A stretch of DNA of 64,000 nt from assembly GCA_050084985.1 (NCBI GenBank), contig JBITNC010000001.1, positions 105,152,001 through 105,216,000 of the forward strand, written 5' to 3'. The position numbers and the translations under genes were made by a program. The stretch comes from Nageia nagi. Lineage: Eukaryota > Pinophyta. The notes beneath the pieces were generated by a model. The model had not been told where the DNA came from, made no database searches, and saw only the letters and a program-made list of their open reading frames with translations. This document shows, in pieces, positions 12,166-25,095 of the stretch. Every line of letters starts with the position of its first letter. Position 1 is the stretch's first letter.

Positions 12166-15100
12166 TCATGGCTAATTCTTGAGTTTTATGGTGAATATTA
12201 TGAGTATTGGTCTATCAAAATGGAGACATTACTCATTGAAAAATAATTTTGGGAGACTTTTGAAGATGGTTATGAAGAGCCAACTGATTAGAGTGTTTTG
12301 CAAGAGGCTAATAAGACCTCAAGAAAGGAAGCATAAAAAATAATTCTTGTGTCTTGTATCATCCTCAAATGGCCTTGGATAAGAGAATATTTCCAAGGAT
12401 CTCTTCATGTACATCAACCAAGGATGCATGGAAGGATTTGAAGGATGCATACCAAGGTGGTAATCAAGTGAAGCAAGTGAGAATTCAAATTCTCAAGAGA
12501 GATTTTGAAAATATCAAGATGCAAGATGATGAGAAGGTTAGTGACTATTATGTTAGAGTACAATATTGTGTCAACAAAATGAAGATAATTGGTAAAACAA
12601 TTACAAATGAGATGGTTGTAAAGAAATTAAGATCAATTCTTCCAGAATGGAACCATGTTCCAATCATTATTGAAGAGAGAAAAATTCTTGCCACTCTCAC
12701 TTTTGATCAACTTGTTGGTTCACTTATGTTCAATGAAGAAATACTACAAGATTCATCATCTTCAAGCATTGGAGGTGGTGATGATAAGGCTTTTGCATAC
12801 AAAGAAGGAGAAGCCAATGTGAGTATTCAAGGTAGAGGCCAAGGTAGGGGAAGAGGAAGAGGAAGGAGAGGTGCAACATAAGATAGAGGCCAAGTAATAG
12901 GTAATGGAAGAGTCCAAGGAGGCCAACAACACTAATAATCCAATGCAAGTGATAAATATAACAAGCAATGTTACTATTACAATAAATTTGGGAACTATGA
13001 GAGAGATTGTAGATTTAAGGCTTCTCAAGAAGGGATAATTGAAAACTATGGAGATGAGGATGCAAATTTATTTTTGACATTTTGGAAGGCTGATCCAAGC
13101 ATGCAAGAGATATGGATACTTGATTCAAGAGCATCCAACCACATTACCCACAAATGTGATTTATTTTCTCAAGTTGATGACTCCTTCAAATCAAAGATCA
13201 AACTTGGTGATAATAGCACATTGAAATTTGAAGGTGTGGGTGCCATGGAGGTACCAACCAAGGAAGGAGTGAATAAGGTAAATGATATTTACTATACTCC
13301 CAAAATTCAACAAAAATTTTTAAGTATTGGGAAAATGATGGAAAACAATTACATGCTTAATTTTTTATGAAGTAAAGTGTGTCATTTATGATACAAATAG
13401 AGGTAATAAGCTTGTTAAAATGGTACTAATGAGTAAGAATAGGCTATTTCTTCTAACATTTGGTGGCCAAGGGGTTGCAATTACTAATATGTATATTGAA
13501 AATAAAGGTTGGTTGTGTCATTTGAGATATGGACATCTCAATCACTCAAGTTTGAAACTTTTGACATCTCATCAAATGGTACATGGGCTACCAAAGGTGG
13601 ATTAATGCAAACAAGTGTGTGAAGGATGTGCTTTGGAAAGGCACCATAGATTAGGCTTTCCAAGAGGCCAATTATGGAGATCATCTTATCCTTTTATATA
13701 TATGTGATATAATGCAAACAAAGAGCAGGGGTATGAATTCTTATTTCCTCAATTTCATTGATGAATACTCAAGAATGTGTTGGATTTTTTTCTTGAAAAC
13801 AAAAGATCAAGCTTTTGGTTATTTTATGGAATTCAAGAATAATGTGGAAAATCAAAGTGGATATTATATAAAATGTTTAAGGACTAATATAGGAAGGGAG
13901 TATATGTCAAATGAATTCATAAAGTTTTGAAAAGATTGTGGAATTAAAAGGCAACTTACTACAAGTTTTACTCCTCGACAAAATGATGTATGTGAAAATA
14001 AAATATGAAAATTGTGAATATGGCAAGAAGCATGTTGCATTAAAAAGATTTGTATTATGTGTATTGGGCTTATGCATGTAGACCAAGTGTTTACAATCTT
14101 AATAGAAGCTCACCTAAATCATTGGAAGGAATTACCCCTTATGAAGAATTGTATGAAAGAAAGTCAAAGGTTAGTCATTTTAGAGTTTTTGGTTGGTTAG
14201 CATATGCACACATTCCTGATGCAAAAAGAGGAAAACTTGATCCAAAAATCCAACCAGTGTTTTTTATGGGTTATTATAAAAATTCAAAATCATATAGACT
14301 ATAAAATCCAAAAACAAAGAGCATTGTAATATCAAGAGATGTAATTTTTTATGAAGGGGGAAAGTATGGTCATCAAAAACTCATAGTTGATGATGGATCA
14401 GCCAATGAAGATTCTTCCAATGATTAGCCTAATAATGCACATTTTTAGCCCACAAATGGCCAAGTAAGTCCTCCTTCACCTAGCACACCAAATAATTCAA
14501 GTCCATTAATCCAAGAAAAAGAAAATATTAAAAAGTGGAAAATAATATTAGAAAATTATCCTACTTCTAATATTCTAGATGCAAATTTTCAAAAGAGACT
14601 CACAAGTCAAGAAAAAGAAATGGATAATGTTGTATCTAGACTTGAGAATTTGAATATGTATGTAGATGATGAAAATTAAGATAATAGGGGTGATATTATC
14701 AATTTATCACTAATGGCTAATATTGATGTTGATCCCTCTTGTTTTGAAGATGCATGTACTAATGATTTCTGATTGAGGGCAATGGAGAAAGAAATACATT
14801 CTATTGAAAAGAATGAAACTTGGGAGCTTGTTGAAATTCCAAAGGATAAAAAATGTATTGGTTGTAAATGGGTCTACAAGAATAAGTACAATAGTGATGG
14901 CACTATTGATAGGAACAAATCAAGGCTTATTGATAAGGGTTTAAAACAAAAATTTGGCATTAATTATGAGAAACCTTTTGCATTAGTAGCAAGGTAAGAG
15001 ACAATCAAGTTGGTCATTTATTTGGTTGCACACAAAGGGTGGAAAGTAATGCAAATGGATGTAAAAATTTCATTTTTTAATGGCTACTTGCAAGAAGAGG

Positions 15101-16190
15101 TTTATGTGGAGCAACCTCAAGGTTTCATCATCAAAGGGAAAGATCATCTAGTATACAAATTGAAGAAGGCTTTGTATGGCCTAAAGAAAGAACCATGGGC
15201 ATTGTACTCAAGGATATATGGATACTTTCAACCATATGGATTCCAAAGGAGAAAGAATAAACCTACCCTATATATCATGAAGCAAGGTATTGATCTTATT
15301 TTGTTTGTTTATATGTTTAGGATTTTATTTATATGGTTAGTTTTTATAACTTGAATGATGAATTCAAAAGGAAAATGTTGAATCAAATGAAATACCTTGG
15401 TATTATGCACTAATTACTTGGATTAGAAGTTTATCAATGTAATTATGAAATATTTTTATGTCAAATCAAGTATACTAAACATATGTTGCTAAAATTTGAA
15501 ATGGAAAGTTGTAAACCACTACCCACTCCAATTGCTCATGGTGAACTACTTTGTAAAGATGATAAGGGAGTGAGAGTCAATGTAACCACTTATAGATCCA
15601 TTGTAGGGAGTATTATATTTCTCATAAATATTAGGCTTGATATATTATTTTCTACACCACTTTATAGATCCATTTGAGTCACATATGAAAACAACAAAAA
15701 GAATTATGAGATATGTTCAAGGAAAAATTGATTTTGGAATCCATTACATTAACCATAGAGGTATCAAACTTTTTGGCTAAAGTGATTCAAATTGGAGGAG
15801 CAAAATTAATTATAGGAAGAGCACATTTTTTCAATGCTTCAACCTTGTTTCAGGTATAATAACATGGAGTTCAAAGAAATAAGTCATGGTGGCTCTTTCA
15901 TCTACTGAAGCTAAGTATATTATAATCAAAAGTGCTAGTGCCTAATGGTTGAGGAAGATTATAGAGGAAATTTGTGTGGAGAAAAGTGGTACAACCATTT
16001 TGTATTATGAAAAAAAGAGTGCCATAAAATTGGCATAAAATATAGTCCACCATAATAATTCAATGAATTTTGATATGAAGTATCACTTCATAAGAGACAT
16101 GGTGGAGAAGAATATTGTTAATATTAGGTATATTGATACTTTGTAGAATGTATTTGATATTTTCACCAAAGTGATTATCAAAGCTTAATT
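12166..16190 (+). pseudogene. Copia element 1 gag-pol polyprotein relic
   Basis: Gag spans about 12166-12990, with its longest open part at 12354-12881 ending in a G-R-G-R tail. The zinc knuckle at 12969-13010 is damaged (second Cys now Tyr, His now Asn). The protease motif at about 13121 reads DSRAS instead of DSGxS. Integrase (13.5-14.3 kb) keeps GHLNHSSLKLL and FIDEYSRMCW, but the second catalytic Asp is replaced (LRTNIGREY). RT keeps QMDVKISFFNGYLQEEVYVE and KALYGLK (15.05-15.2 kb); the YVDD box is lost. RNase H keeps VALSSTEAKY near 15890. Frame changes occur near 12340, 13690 and elsewhere. Confidence 0.8.
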
Positions 16191-16230
16191 TTTTTAAGCT
16201 GAGGAAAATCTTGTTACATCATCTCAGCAT

Positions 16231-16242
16231 CAAGGGGGATAA
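16231..16242 (+). other. Polypurine tract of Copia element 1
   Basis: CAAGGGGGATAA directly precedes TGTTAGAG of the right LTR. Copia element 2 has a matching CAAGGGGGA tract, in line with the two families being related. Confidence 0.75.
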
Positions 16243-16693
16243 TGTTAGAGTTGAAGACCATCAAAAGTACATAATATGAGAAACTCTAGCTCCCTATTTA
16301 TAGTTGAATGTGATAGGTTTAGCTAGCACTCACTAACTGACCTACTGATACATCTAACTCAATCGAACTACTAGCTAGTTAATTAGTATGCTAAACCTCA
16401 ACCCATACTATACATGGATTATGCATGGTAGTTTGTTGATTTTCTTGTTATTTTGTGAGTTATTTATCTGTATACTTCATTTAGAGGTTTGTTATAACTA
16501 GGGGAATATATTTGGATGTAAATAAAAAATCCATACTTGTTTGTACATGGATTGTGAGATTGTAATATGTGGGAATAGTTTAAGTTATTATTCTTTGTAT
16601 TAATCTATAAGAATCATATTTGTATTGTAGCTTCTTCCATGAAGCTATAAAGCCATGTAATTTCATTCAATAAATGTAATGTGCAAGTTCACA
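16243..16693 (+). repeat. 3' LTR of Copia element 1
   Basis: Starts TGTTAGAGTTGAAGACC with an intact TG terminus and ends GTTCACA before the ccatc target duplication. Partner of 11580-12029. Confidence 0.85.
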
Positions 16694-16698
16694 CCATC

Positions 16699-17480
16699 AT
16701 CATCGATAGGTGGAGGAGGAGTAGAAAATACCTTTAGTTTGGGGATGTTGGATGTGATATTAAGGATACCAACATCAATTATAGAGGTTTTACTAGGTTA
16801 TGAGAGATGTCAATGCTTAAAATTATAGTTAGCAATCTTACAATAGATATCGAGGATTAATAAGGAGAATAGAGGTAGCTGAGAGCGAGCTTGCATAACA
16901 ATAGGCAACATGGGTACTGGTATATCTTTGCTCATAGGCACATATTGAGATACTAGTGCATGAGATGGATATATTATAGTATCAGGTAGAACAATAAGGT
17001 GAACAGGCTACTAAGATTCAAGACTTACCAATGACATGGTGGGAGATTGAGAGTCTCTAAGGATAACTAACATAGATGACACTTGCTAGATATGAGGTTA
17101 ATATCTTATTAGAGGTATATCAAAGATATTCCATAATATTGGAGATATAAATAGCACATTAAAGCTTTATATAAGAGTATATCTTGATCCCAAGGATATC
17201 AAAGGAGGTTAAGGTAGAGTAGCAACAATGAAGTAAGAGACAAGCAACCTCTAGATCAGTGGGTTTAGTTGTGTAGGGGATAAGACCGCATACCCTAGTA
17301 GTGGGGAGACCATCATAGGGAAGAGGTAGGGTATATGATAGGACAAATTTAATAGAACCTAACTAGGAGGAGTAAATATGTGATTCTCCTAGGCAATAAT
17401 AGGGTTGATTATTTTTGGATGGTCATGAGATAGGCCAGTAGTTTTTATAGTAAGGGAGATATGTATAGACATACAATTAC
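16699..17480. other. Sequence resuming after Copia element 1, possibly the PMD element's tail
   Basis: Continues the text interrupted at 11579. All frames carry many stops. A serine/proline-rich decayed C-terminus of the PMD-like frame is possible, but I recognise no domain. Confidence 0.3.
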
Positions 17481-17623
17481 ATTTTAGATTTTTTTTTGAA
17501 ATATGAGTATGTACATGTTGGCTTTAGATATCATGTATGAATTATGTGTGGATGATGATATATATTTTGAGCTAGACATAGACATGGGTTGTACATATGG
17601 ATTGGACATTATATTCTTTTTGA

Positions 17624-17660
17624 TAATATATATATATATATAATTATTATTATTATATAT
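17624..17660. repeat. TA microsatellite
   Basis: A run of TA dinucleotides merges into TTA triplets within a very AT-rich stretch. Such tracts are prone to length change and secondary structure. Confidence 0.8.
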
Positions 17661-17939
17661 GCATAAATAGTGTTTATATCAATGTGATTAATATTTTTAT
17701 TTTTTTCTTTAAATGGATATAGAATAAAAATATTTAATTTTTATATACAAATAAAGAATGTCTTACAAAAATAAAGAATATTTATGAACAATGCACAAAT
17801 TAATAGAAAAATAATATAAAAACATTAAAATAAGGAAATGAATAAAAACTCAAATATAAGAATAAAATGAATAAATAAAAGAGTGTTAGGCCTCATGCAT
17901 ACCTTTGTTAATGGATGATCATACCATGTATGATGGGGA

Positions 17940-18280
17940 TAATCCTAACTGGAAATTTACTTCTACTCTTGTTTGGATAAAAGAGTACATTGATCATGGT
18001 GGTTATGAGTAGCATAACTTATTTCCTAGGATGTGATGCATCCTCAATCATTGAATGCAATAAAAATCACCCTCACTTTTGATAGTGGTAGTCATCTGTA
18101 GCTACAATCCAATGAGCTAACTCCTCTCCTCACTCTTGTGAAGGTATAGGATCCATGTTCACTAGCTTCCACTTGATGTGAATGCAAAGGATATAGTACA
18201 CATCCTCTAGCATAGGTGGAATATGGAATGTGTTGGTATTAACATCTCATTGCTCCATTAGGGCTATCAATATTGCCTTA
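17940..18280 (-). pseudogene. Second PMD-like fragment, opposite strand
   Basis: Read on the minus strand, the region gives NTFHIPPMLEDVYYILCIHI followed by KLVNMDPIP and EELAHWI. The opening N-T-F-x(5)-M-x-x-L-E-D-x-x-x-I spacing resembles the + strand fragment at 2987. Stops and frame changes occur further on. It is short, so the assignment is tentative. Confidence 0.3.
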
Positions 18281-20720
18281 TTATATTGTATGTAGCAGCA
18301 TACACAAGGTGGTTTAAAAATAGAGCTATAAGGAACTATCCATCTTCATTAGAGAACTACCAAAAATGTGCACAATTGAAAGAAAGACACTCCCTAACAA
18401 GCTTCATCAAATATTGACAATTATACAATAACAAAAAAGGATAAACATTAGGTACCACTCAAAAAATATCAAATTCATATCATTCATTAATGAAATATCA
18501 TTCAATTTCATTTTGTAACAAATGAGTTCATCAAAAAGAAAAAAAGTGATTCAAATATCTAATTGTAGGGTTAGATAGGTGCAAGAAACTAAAAATGACT
18601 TTTTGCTAGATATTTTTTAATTTTGAGAGGATTGTTATTGTTCCTCTTCAACCTAAGAAAGGACCATTGGTGATCCAAGTGGACCTCCAATGACCTTCTT
18701 AGTCCATTTTGGGTGCCTAAAATATAAAGGTAGAGTCATTTTGGATTCAATAAGATCGTTACAACCTTCATTTTTAATTTTGTAGGTGAATTCATGTAAA
18801 ATAAAATAAAAATAATTAAACAAGGGAAAAATAAGAAAAATCTCTAATATGAATGTAAAATATGATAAAAAGTCATAAAATTTTAAGAAAAAGCTAAATA
18901 TCAAGGGTAAAATGAACTTAACTCATGCTAAATTGGGTTATCATGGATTGATTTAGCTTGATGGCCTTCTCTTTTAGAAATAGGATGTGCCATGGGCAAG
19001 AAATACTTATGTATGATTTAAAACACCTAGAATAGATATCTCACACAACAAAAATGCTCACAAAATGGTAGGTATGTCTCTTTCCCATTATAAATAAAAC
19101 TATAACAACTTATAAAATGTAAAATAGTATAAATGGAAAGAAGTTGAAAGTTTATTTATAGATGATAATGGATGCACTTATTATAATGCTTTAATTTTTG
19201 TATACCTAATATTTTTTATAGGAAGGAAAACTAGGGATTTATTTGATCAAGCCAAAACATAAACATGCATATTTAGATCAATAGAATTGGGCACATGAAA
19301 TGGATCGTAAATGAATCCTTCTAACCTAGAAAAAGGATCATTAGTGGTCCTCTTTAGGATATATTTTTATAAAATGAAAAATGGGTACCCCCATATGAGA
19401 TCATAATAGAAATTGATTTGGGATTGAAATAGTTGAATTCACTCATAAGATTTTAGGTTTAGTTCAATGGGGTATAAAAGGTACTAGTTATCCATTCTCA
19501 ATGGTTATTAGTAGAATTTAGAACTAAAAAAGAAATTAGAATATATCAATTTGGTATATGCAAAAATCACAAGATTGAAAATAATAAAAATTAGTATTCA
19601 AAGAGGATCATTTATGATCCTCTTATGTTTGTTTTTAGTTCATCAGTGGCCTTATCAATAATAAAAAAAAAAAAAACTAAAAAATACATAAAAGGCCAAG
19701 ATGCCTCTTATAATGCAAATAAATATTAGTTTCTCATAAATCAAACAAATCAAGTAGTCCATGTATAAGATTACCTCTTTCATTCTTATTTTGGGTTCAA
19801 AAGGACTACACAAAATGAATCCATCTTTATCCTATTTAGGTTTCAACAAGGATATACAAAATGAATCCACCTCAATCATTTTTTGGGTTCAATAGTACTA
19901 TATAAAATGAACCTACCTCAATCTTGTTTTGAGTTCAATATGATTACACAAAATTAATCCATATAAATCCTATTTTGGGTTCAACAGAACTACATAAAGT
20001 GAACCCATCTTATCATATTTTTGGCATCTTTCAAGGAAGAAAAGGTTTATTATGATTTCATGGTCTTGGGGTATGTCAGAATGAATCCTAGGGAACTAAA
20101 AACTAGGATTATAATTCTAATGAAACAAAAAGCATATTCAATTTATCCTTTTATTGAACATCTTCAATTTAGCCTTTGGTTGAACATCTTCAAGTGAAAA
20201 AGTTGTAGGTATAAATATTCTAATTATGACATATTTTGTATAAATTCATGTATAATCCTAGTAAGTAGATGGCTCTACTCCCATATTATCAATTTTGTAT
20301 ATTTTAGGATAACAAAAAATACACCATGGGGTATTATCATTTATGACCTTTTTAGTATATGGATATGTTTCCAAAATTATCATTGCATCATACTTATGTT
20401 AGCATTTATTATTTGATTATAAATTATTGATGATATTCATATTATATGATTTATTTATTAAGCTAACATGTTGAAATTCATACATGTATGATCTAACAAT
20501 AAATGTTTATATAAATTATGGTGTCATGGTAGATGATCTCTTCTTGCAGGGTATTTTTGCCTTGAATACCTCTTTCTTTCTTTGTTGGGAAGGTATCCAA
20601 GTCAAAAAGGGGGCATGGAGTTGGTGTTACCACAATATGGATCCACATTTTTCAATGAATTTTTCTTTGATATTTTACTTTGGAATGTATAATTATCAAA
20701 TACTTTCATTTTTCAATCAC
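18281..20720. other. AT-rich noncoding stretch, probably 3' untranslated part of a Gypsy element
   Basis: No coding domain was recognised. The stretch holds short inverted motifs of the form AGGATCATT..TGATCCTCTT (about 18660, 19330 and 19600) and a 46-bp tandem array, and runs into a Gypsy-like polypurine tract. This is the layout expected between integrase and 3' LTR. Confidence 0.35.
19787..20010. repeat. Tandem repeat, 46-bp period, 5 copies
   Basis: The unit is GGGTTCAA(C/T)AGGACTAC followed by ACAAAATGAATCC and a CATCTT/ACCTCAATC linker. TTCAA landmarks fall at 19796, 19842, 19888, 19934 and 19980, exactly 46 apart. The units have diverged by point changes but keep length. Confidence 0.85.
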
Positions 20721-20724
20721 ACTT

Positions 20725-20737
20725 CCAAAGTGGGGCA
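20725..20737 (+). other. Gypsy-type polypurine tract
   Basis: CCAAAGTGGGGCA is followed by TCTATAGATACC. In plant Gypsy elements an AAAG(T/G)GGGGCA tract is often followed by an LTR starting TGTAGATACC. It marks the 3' end of a + strand element whose body lies to the left. Confidence 0.5.
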
Positions 20738-20739
20738 TC

Positions 20740-21420
20740 TATAGATACCTAAATTTAATTTTATATTGATTTAAAATCTAATTATAGGTATTTTAAATGA
20801 ATATTAATTAAATGATTTTATTGATAGATTGTCTATAATAATGGACTAATAATTGATATTTCCTCATTTGATACGTATAAAAAGGAGAGGAGACACACTA
20901 GTCCACTATTAGACCTTCTTAAGACTTGATAGTGTGAACAAATAACTTTATGATGTTTATAAACATTTCCTATCAAATTGAGATTGGTTTACCTAAACTT
21001 ACTTATGCACTTTGCAATCTTACAAACATTTCTAACATCCTTATAAGTGGTCAAATTTGTGATCATGATTGTAGGCAGTGAAACCATATGAAAAGGACCA
21101 CCAACAACCTATTTTAGATAGGGAAAACCATTGATAACCCATTCTTGGGTGAATTAGCAATCCACACTCCATTGTTAGCTATTGATGATCATTCTTGTAT
21201 AGATGCACCTTATATTCTATAAGCCAAGTACACCATATAGATAAGTTCATCTATTTTATGATTCTATTCATACTTGTTGTAGGTCTAATCCAATATTTAG
21301 GTTTATCATTTGTTTATGGTTTATGCCCTATATATTATTTATCATAACCATTATATTCATTTGACTAAAGTAGATATATCAATTGGATCATTATTTATTG
21401 TTATTTATATATCAAGTTTA
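20740..21420 (+). repeat. LTR fragment of a Gypsy element (right edge undetermined)
   Basis: Starts TATAGATACCTAAATTTAAT after the polypurine tract. A TATA-like box (GTATAAAAAGGAGAGG, about 20875-20890) lies some 140 bases in, as expected for an LTR promoter. I find no second copy in the window and cannot place the right edge exactly; the following LINE-like text starts by about 21450. Confidence 0.35.
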
Positions 21421-21449
21421 ATTTTAAATATCTACATCTAACATCATTC

Positions 21450-23330
21450 AACTAAAGAAAATAGGCTTCATGATTAGAACCTACTACATTTTGGATGACA
21501 TCCTTGCAATCTAGGAATGGATAGAGTGGGTTGGGAAGTCTAACTAGTCTACTCTTTTTCTTAAGATCAATTTAGAGAAGTTATATGATTGCATTGAGTA
21601 GAACTTTGTTATGGCTATGTTGAAACTATTAGGCTTTGATCAAGACTTCATCTCTTCTATACAAATATTTTTTATTGAAATCTCAATGGTTCTTACTATA
21701 AATAAGCATCAATTACAATTATTGGCATTTATTTTTATCAATCAAGATTATCCACTTGCGAACTCATTGTACATATTAAAAACTTAAGGATTTGATTATT
21801 TATTAGCACGTTAGGTTAAGATAGGTGTTATCAAGGGCATATTTATCTCTATTATTAATATTCATATGCTCAATGTGTACTTTACATATGATTATTTCCT
21901 CATGCTTGTGGAGGAATAAACTTAGGTTTTTAAGTTCCTTGATACTTTATTCCTTTTCTCAAGCTTGCATATCTAATAGAAAAAAGAATCTTTGTTATTT
22001 CACATACTCTACTCCTCTCTTGAGTTTGATAGATCATTTATAATATAAATAGCTTCAATATGGGGAGACATTTTTCTTCTTGGGGATCCCCTTAACTTCC
22101 ATAACTTTCCTTTGAAATATGGAAATTTATTATTCAAAAATTAGAATCCAAATTAGCCTACTAGTCCACTAGAAACCTTTTCCCTAGATACCAAGAAATT
22201 TAAGATTTATTCCAAATTTATATAGGCTATCCATATTTACTATTCCTCTTGTTGGGTCCTATCCAAAGCCTTTTATAAAAATTTGTACAAGCTTCTTAAG
22301 TAATTTCTATGAGAGAACTCTCACAAGGGGTATAGCTTCCATAGAGTTGCCTAGGAGTATTGTTGCTTACCCAAGGATAGAAGAGATATGTAGCTTCTTG
22401 AATATAGATATCAAGGAGTATTGTTGCTAAGTGGATAATTACAACCCTTTTAAATGATGAAGCATTGAAAATTATCCTCAAATACTACATTAATGCAAGA
22501 GCCCCTTTTGGCCATAAAATATGGCATGGGATATATTTTCAATCCTACGTTATCATCCATACTACCATTAAAACCATTTACTTCTATATCATTAAGAGTA
22601 TTCGGTAGGATTAGAAGTACCTTAAGCCTTGTATTTGATGGAATGGAAATGGATTTTGGAATGACCTTTCCATTAATAATATGGATTTATTGTGGCCCTG
22701 AATATTTACCATTCAAGAGTCCCCTCTAGCTCAAACTCCTTAAGTTCATGCTCAAAAGTTTTATAAGTAAGGTATCTTTACCATGGTTGATATTTTTTCT
22801 TATGAAAGTAAAGTTTAACTTCCTTGGAATATTTTTTTAGACTAAGCTTAAGCTTAGGATGGTTGATTAGGAGACCTTTTACATCATCAAAGGCTACATG
22901 CCTAATTCCACTCTTTATAAAATTACTTTTTTTGAATTACCAAGCCAAATTAGATTACACATGGCTTTTTGCCGTACCTTCTTTTGCTTTTTGGGTTGCA
23001 TAATTCCATGCTACTTGGTAGCTTATTTGGAGTCACATCAAACTTATTTGTATAGGATCCTACTCTATCAAGGTCTCCCCTTGGGTTCTTATCTTATCTA
23101 CTTAGGATTTTCCCATCCTCTGTAACCATTCTACAAAGCATCAAAAGACTTCATGCATATTTTTTGGCATCGTATCAAGGCTCAATCAGCCTAAAAGTGG
23201 ATTTACCTACCATTCCATAAGGTTCTTTCCAATTTTTTCTCCTAATAATAATTAATAGGTTATCCTAGGATATCCCCTTAGTTCCCCTACTCCTTTTGTG
23301 GAGGTTTGGAATATCTTTAGAGTAAGCATT
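21450..23330 (+). pseudogene. LINE (L1-type) reverse transcriptase relic
   Basis: From 21465 the frame reads IGFMIRTYYILDDILAI, then STLFLKINLEKLYDCIE and LKLLGFDQDFISSIQIFF. This is the conserved LINE RT series (GRxIxDNIL; VFLKLDFxKAYDxVxW; MGFxxxFIxxI). Stops replace several codons. Further right (about 22.4-23.1 kb) fragments such as INARAPFGHKIWHGI and LGCIIPCYLVAYL resemble the region before and within the zinc-binding C-terminus. The YADD motif is not recognisable, and the copy is dead. An A-rich run at 24084-24098 may be its tail. Confidence 0.5.
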
Positions 23331-25095
23331 TTATTTTCTATTTGGAAAGCTCATAATAATACCTTTCTTTATCAATATTTTGCATGATTTTTTTAACAAA
23401 CTTAAGAGATATGATATTTTATCTTATATGTTATTATAGATCTTTATGAAGATGAATAAGGTTCCATAGAGGTGGTGCATCTTCTAGAGCTTATTAACTA
23501 CTAGGGAAATACCATTTGCATTATTAGGAGGAAACCACCTAAGTAGTCATCCCCCCTAGGACATTCCCAACCCCAACAATAGTATCACTCAACTCCTTCC
23601 TAAAGTATGCCAACCCCATCTCCTTAATTCGCTTCAGTGCATTCTCTTAATGATCTTGGGGCCCACCCAAACAAGTCATTGTCATATGCATTAACCATTT
23701 CTCCAATCCTTACCATTGTCAATATCAATGAGCTACTTGACTTGGACCAAAACCATCGATTTTATTGGGATGAACACTCTAAAACTTCTTCCTCCTAGGA
23801 TGTGGGCAAGAGCCATTAGTCGAAGCTTAATGATTGTTGGGTGCATTTGATGGATCCCACTCCATAAGTGATGCCTTTATTTTGTCTAAATCGATTTATG
23901 TTATAATTATTCAATTTCAAGACATAAGCTAGTTAAACCTTTTTATGATGATTGGTAATGGATATGTAATTCTATCTAATTTTGTTCATTTCCGGATATT
24001 TTAGTGTTCTCCTAAGGATATGTTTATCATCTATATATTTTTTTGTATTATATAAATCTTCAATATAAAATTATTTTACATATTAAAAAAAAAAAAAATT
24101 ACATCTAATTATAATAATCAATTTCTTGTGAAATGGAACCCCTTCATCAATCCTCCAAAAAAAAAAAGGTTGAATTCATCATCAGCATATAGAATAGGTA
24201 AGCCCTTTTTATCTACTCCATCGAAGGTTGTTATCTCCATCCCCTATTATTTTAGCCATACTAGAGCACATCCCAAACTTCAAAGAGCGTTAATTCACTT
24301 AGCTTCACAAGAATATTAAACTGCTTGTTTTATCAATTCATTTGTCTAGAGAAATCAAAACTGAATGCCTACAAGAAACATCAAAGCTTGTGAAAAAGTT
24401 TATAACAGCAGTCACGACATCATGCACCCATTCATGGCGAACTAATAGATAAATAATATTGAAAATAAAAGCCGTTTAGCTTTGGACGTTCTTCTAGGTG
24501 AGCTCTTCCACGAAGCAAGCAATAACTTACACTATGCACACCATAATACATACAGTTTTTAGGCTTTTCTAAAAGCTTGTCTCAGAAAGAACCAGATACT
24601 CGGGAACACATTTCCTTTTGAACCATTTGTTACCTTGCTTCTTTTTCTTTAATTGTTGATCACAACTTTTTCTTCTTTTTCTTTAATTGTTGATCACAAC
24701 TTTTTCGTGTAAGAATATGGATTGATGGATGAGAACCTTGATACTTGCATCTGCCATGTATTGTTAGAGCAAGAAAAACTTTTGCTGTTTTAGGGCAAGG
24801 ACAAATGCCAAGATTTTGCGTTTGGTTGGTTAGGTACATCACTTTAGCAGACTAGTTACAACACAAGTTTTGCATGGTTATCGTTATGGTTAGGTACGGT
24901 TTACATGTGAGTCCAACGATTGATGCACAAAGCATACGTAAAGTATTTGGTGCTTAGGACAATGGAATCAAACGAGTTGTCGTCCGGTCCGATTTGCAAG
25001 TTTGTAGCAGACTATGGAAATGAAAACAGCACCAGATTTCCAGAAAAAAATCTCATTATCTGGGCAGTGAAGGTGCATTGGCTTTAGATACTGTC
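23331..25095. other. LINE 3' remainder and upstream flank of the ProT gene
   Basis: No supported gene. An A-rich run at 24084-24098 could be a retroposon tail. From about 24.3 kb base composition becomes less AT-rich toward the ProT start, consistent with a promoter and 5' leader. I could not pick a convincing TATA box. An in-frame TGA at 25021-25023 limits the ProT frame upstream. Confidence 0.4.
24638..24707. repeat. 34-bp tandem duplication
   Basis: CTTCTTTTTCTTTAATTGTT followed by GATCACAACTTTTT occurs twice in direct succession (starting at 24638 and 24672), nearly perfect. Each copy holds the palindromic TTGTTGATCACAA. It lies about 400 bases upstream of the ProT start codon. Confidence 0.85.

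Larger units (their letters stand above)
11580..16693 (+). mobile_element. Ty1/Copia element 1, complete structure, decayed
   Basis: Direct repeats of about 450 bp (11580-12029 and 16243-16693) flank a gag-protease-integrase-RT-RNase H interior in Copia order. The target duplication is ccatc (11575-11579 and 16694-16698). A worn primer-binding site TGGTAACAAATC (12033-12044) derives from the initiator-Met type TGGTATCAGAGC. The polypurine tract CAAGGGGGATAA precedes the right LTR. The polyprotein is broken by many stops and frameshifts, so the copy is inactive. Confidence 0.85.

Noticed and set aside
17624-17660. Possible AT-rich origin or matrix attachment site
   Set aside because: A simple TA/TTA microsatellite; no further evidence.
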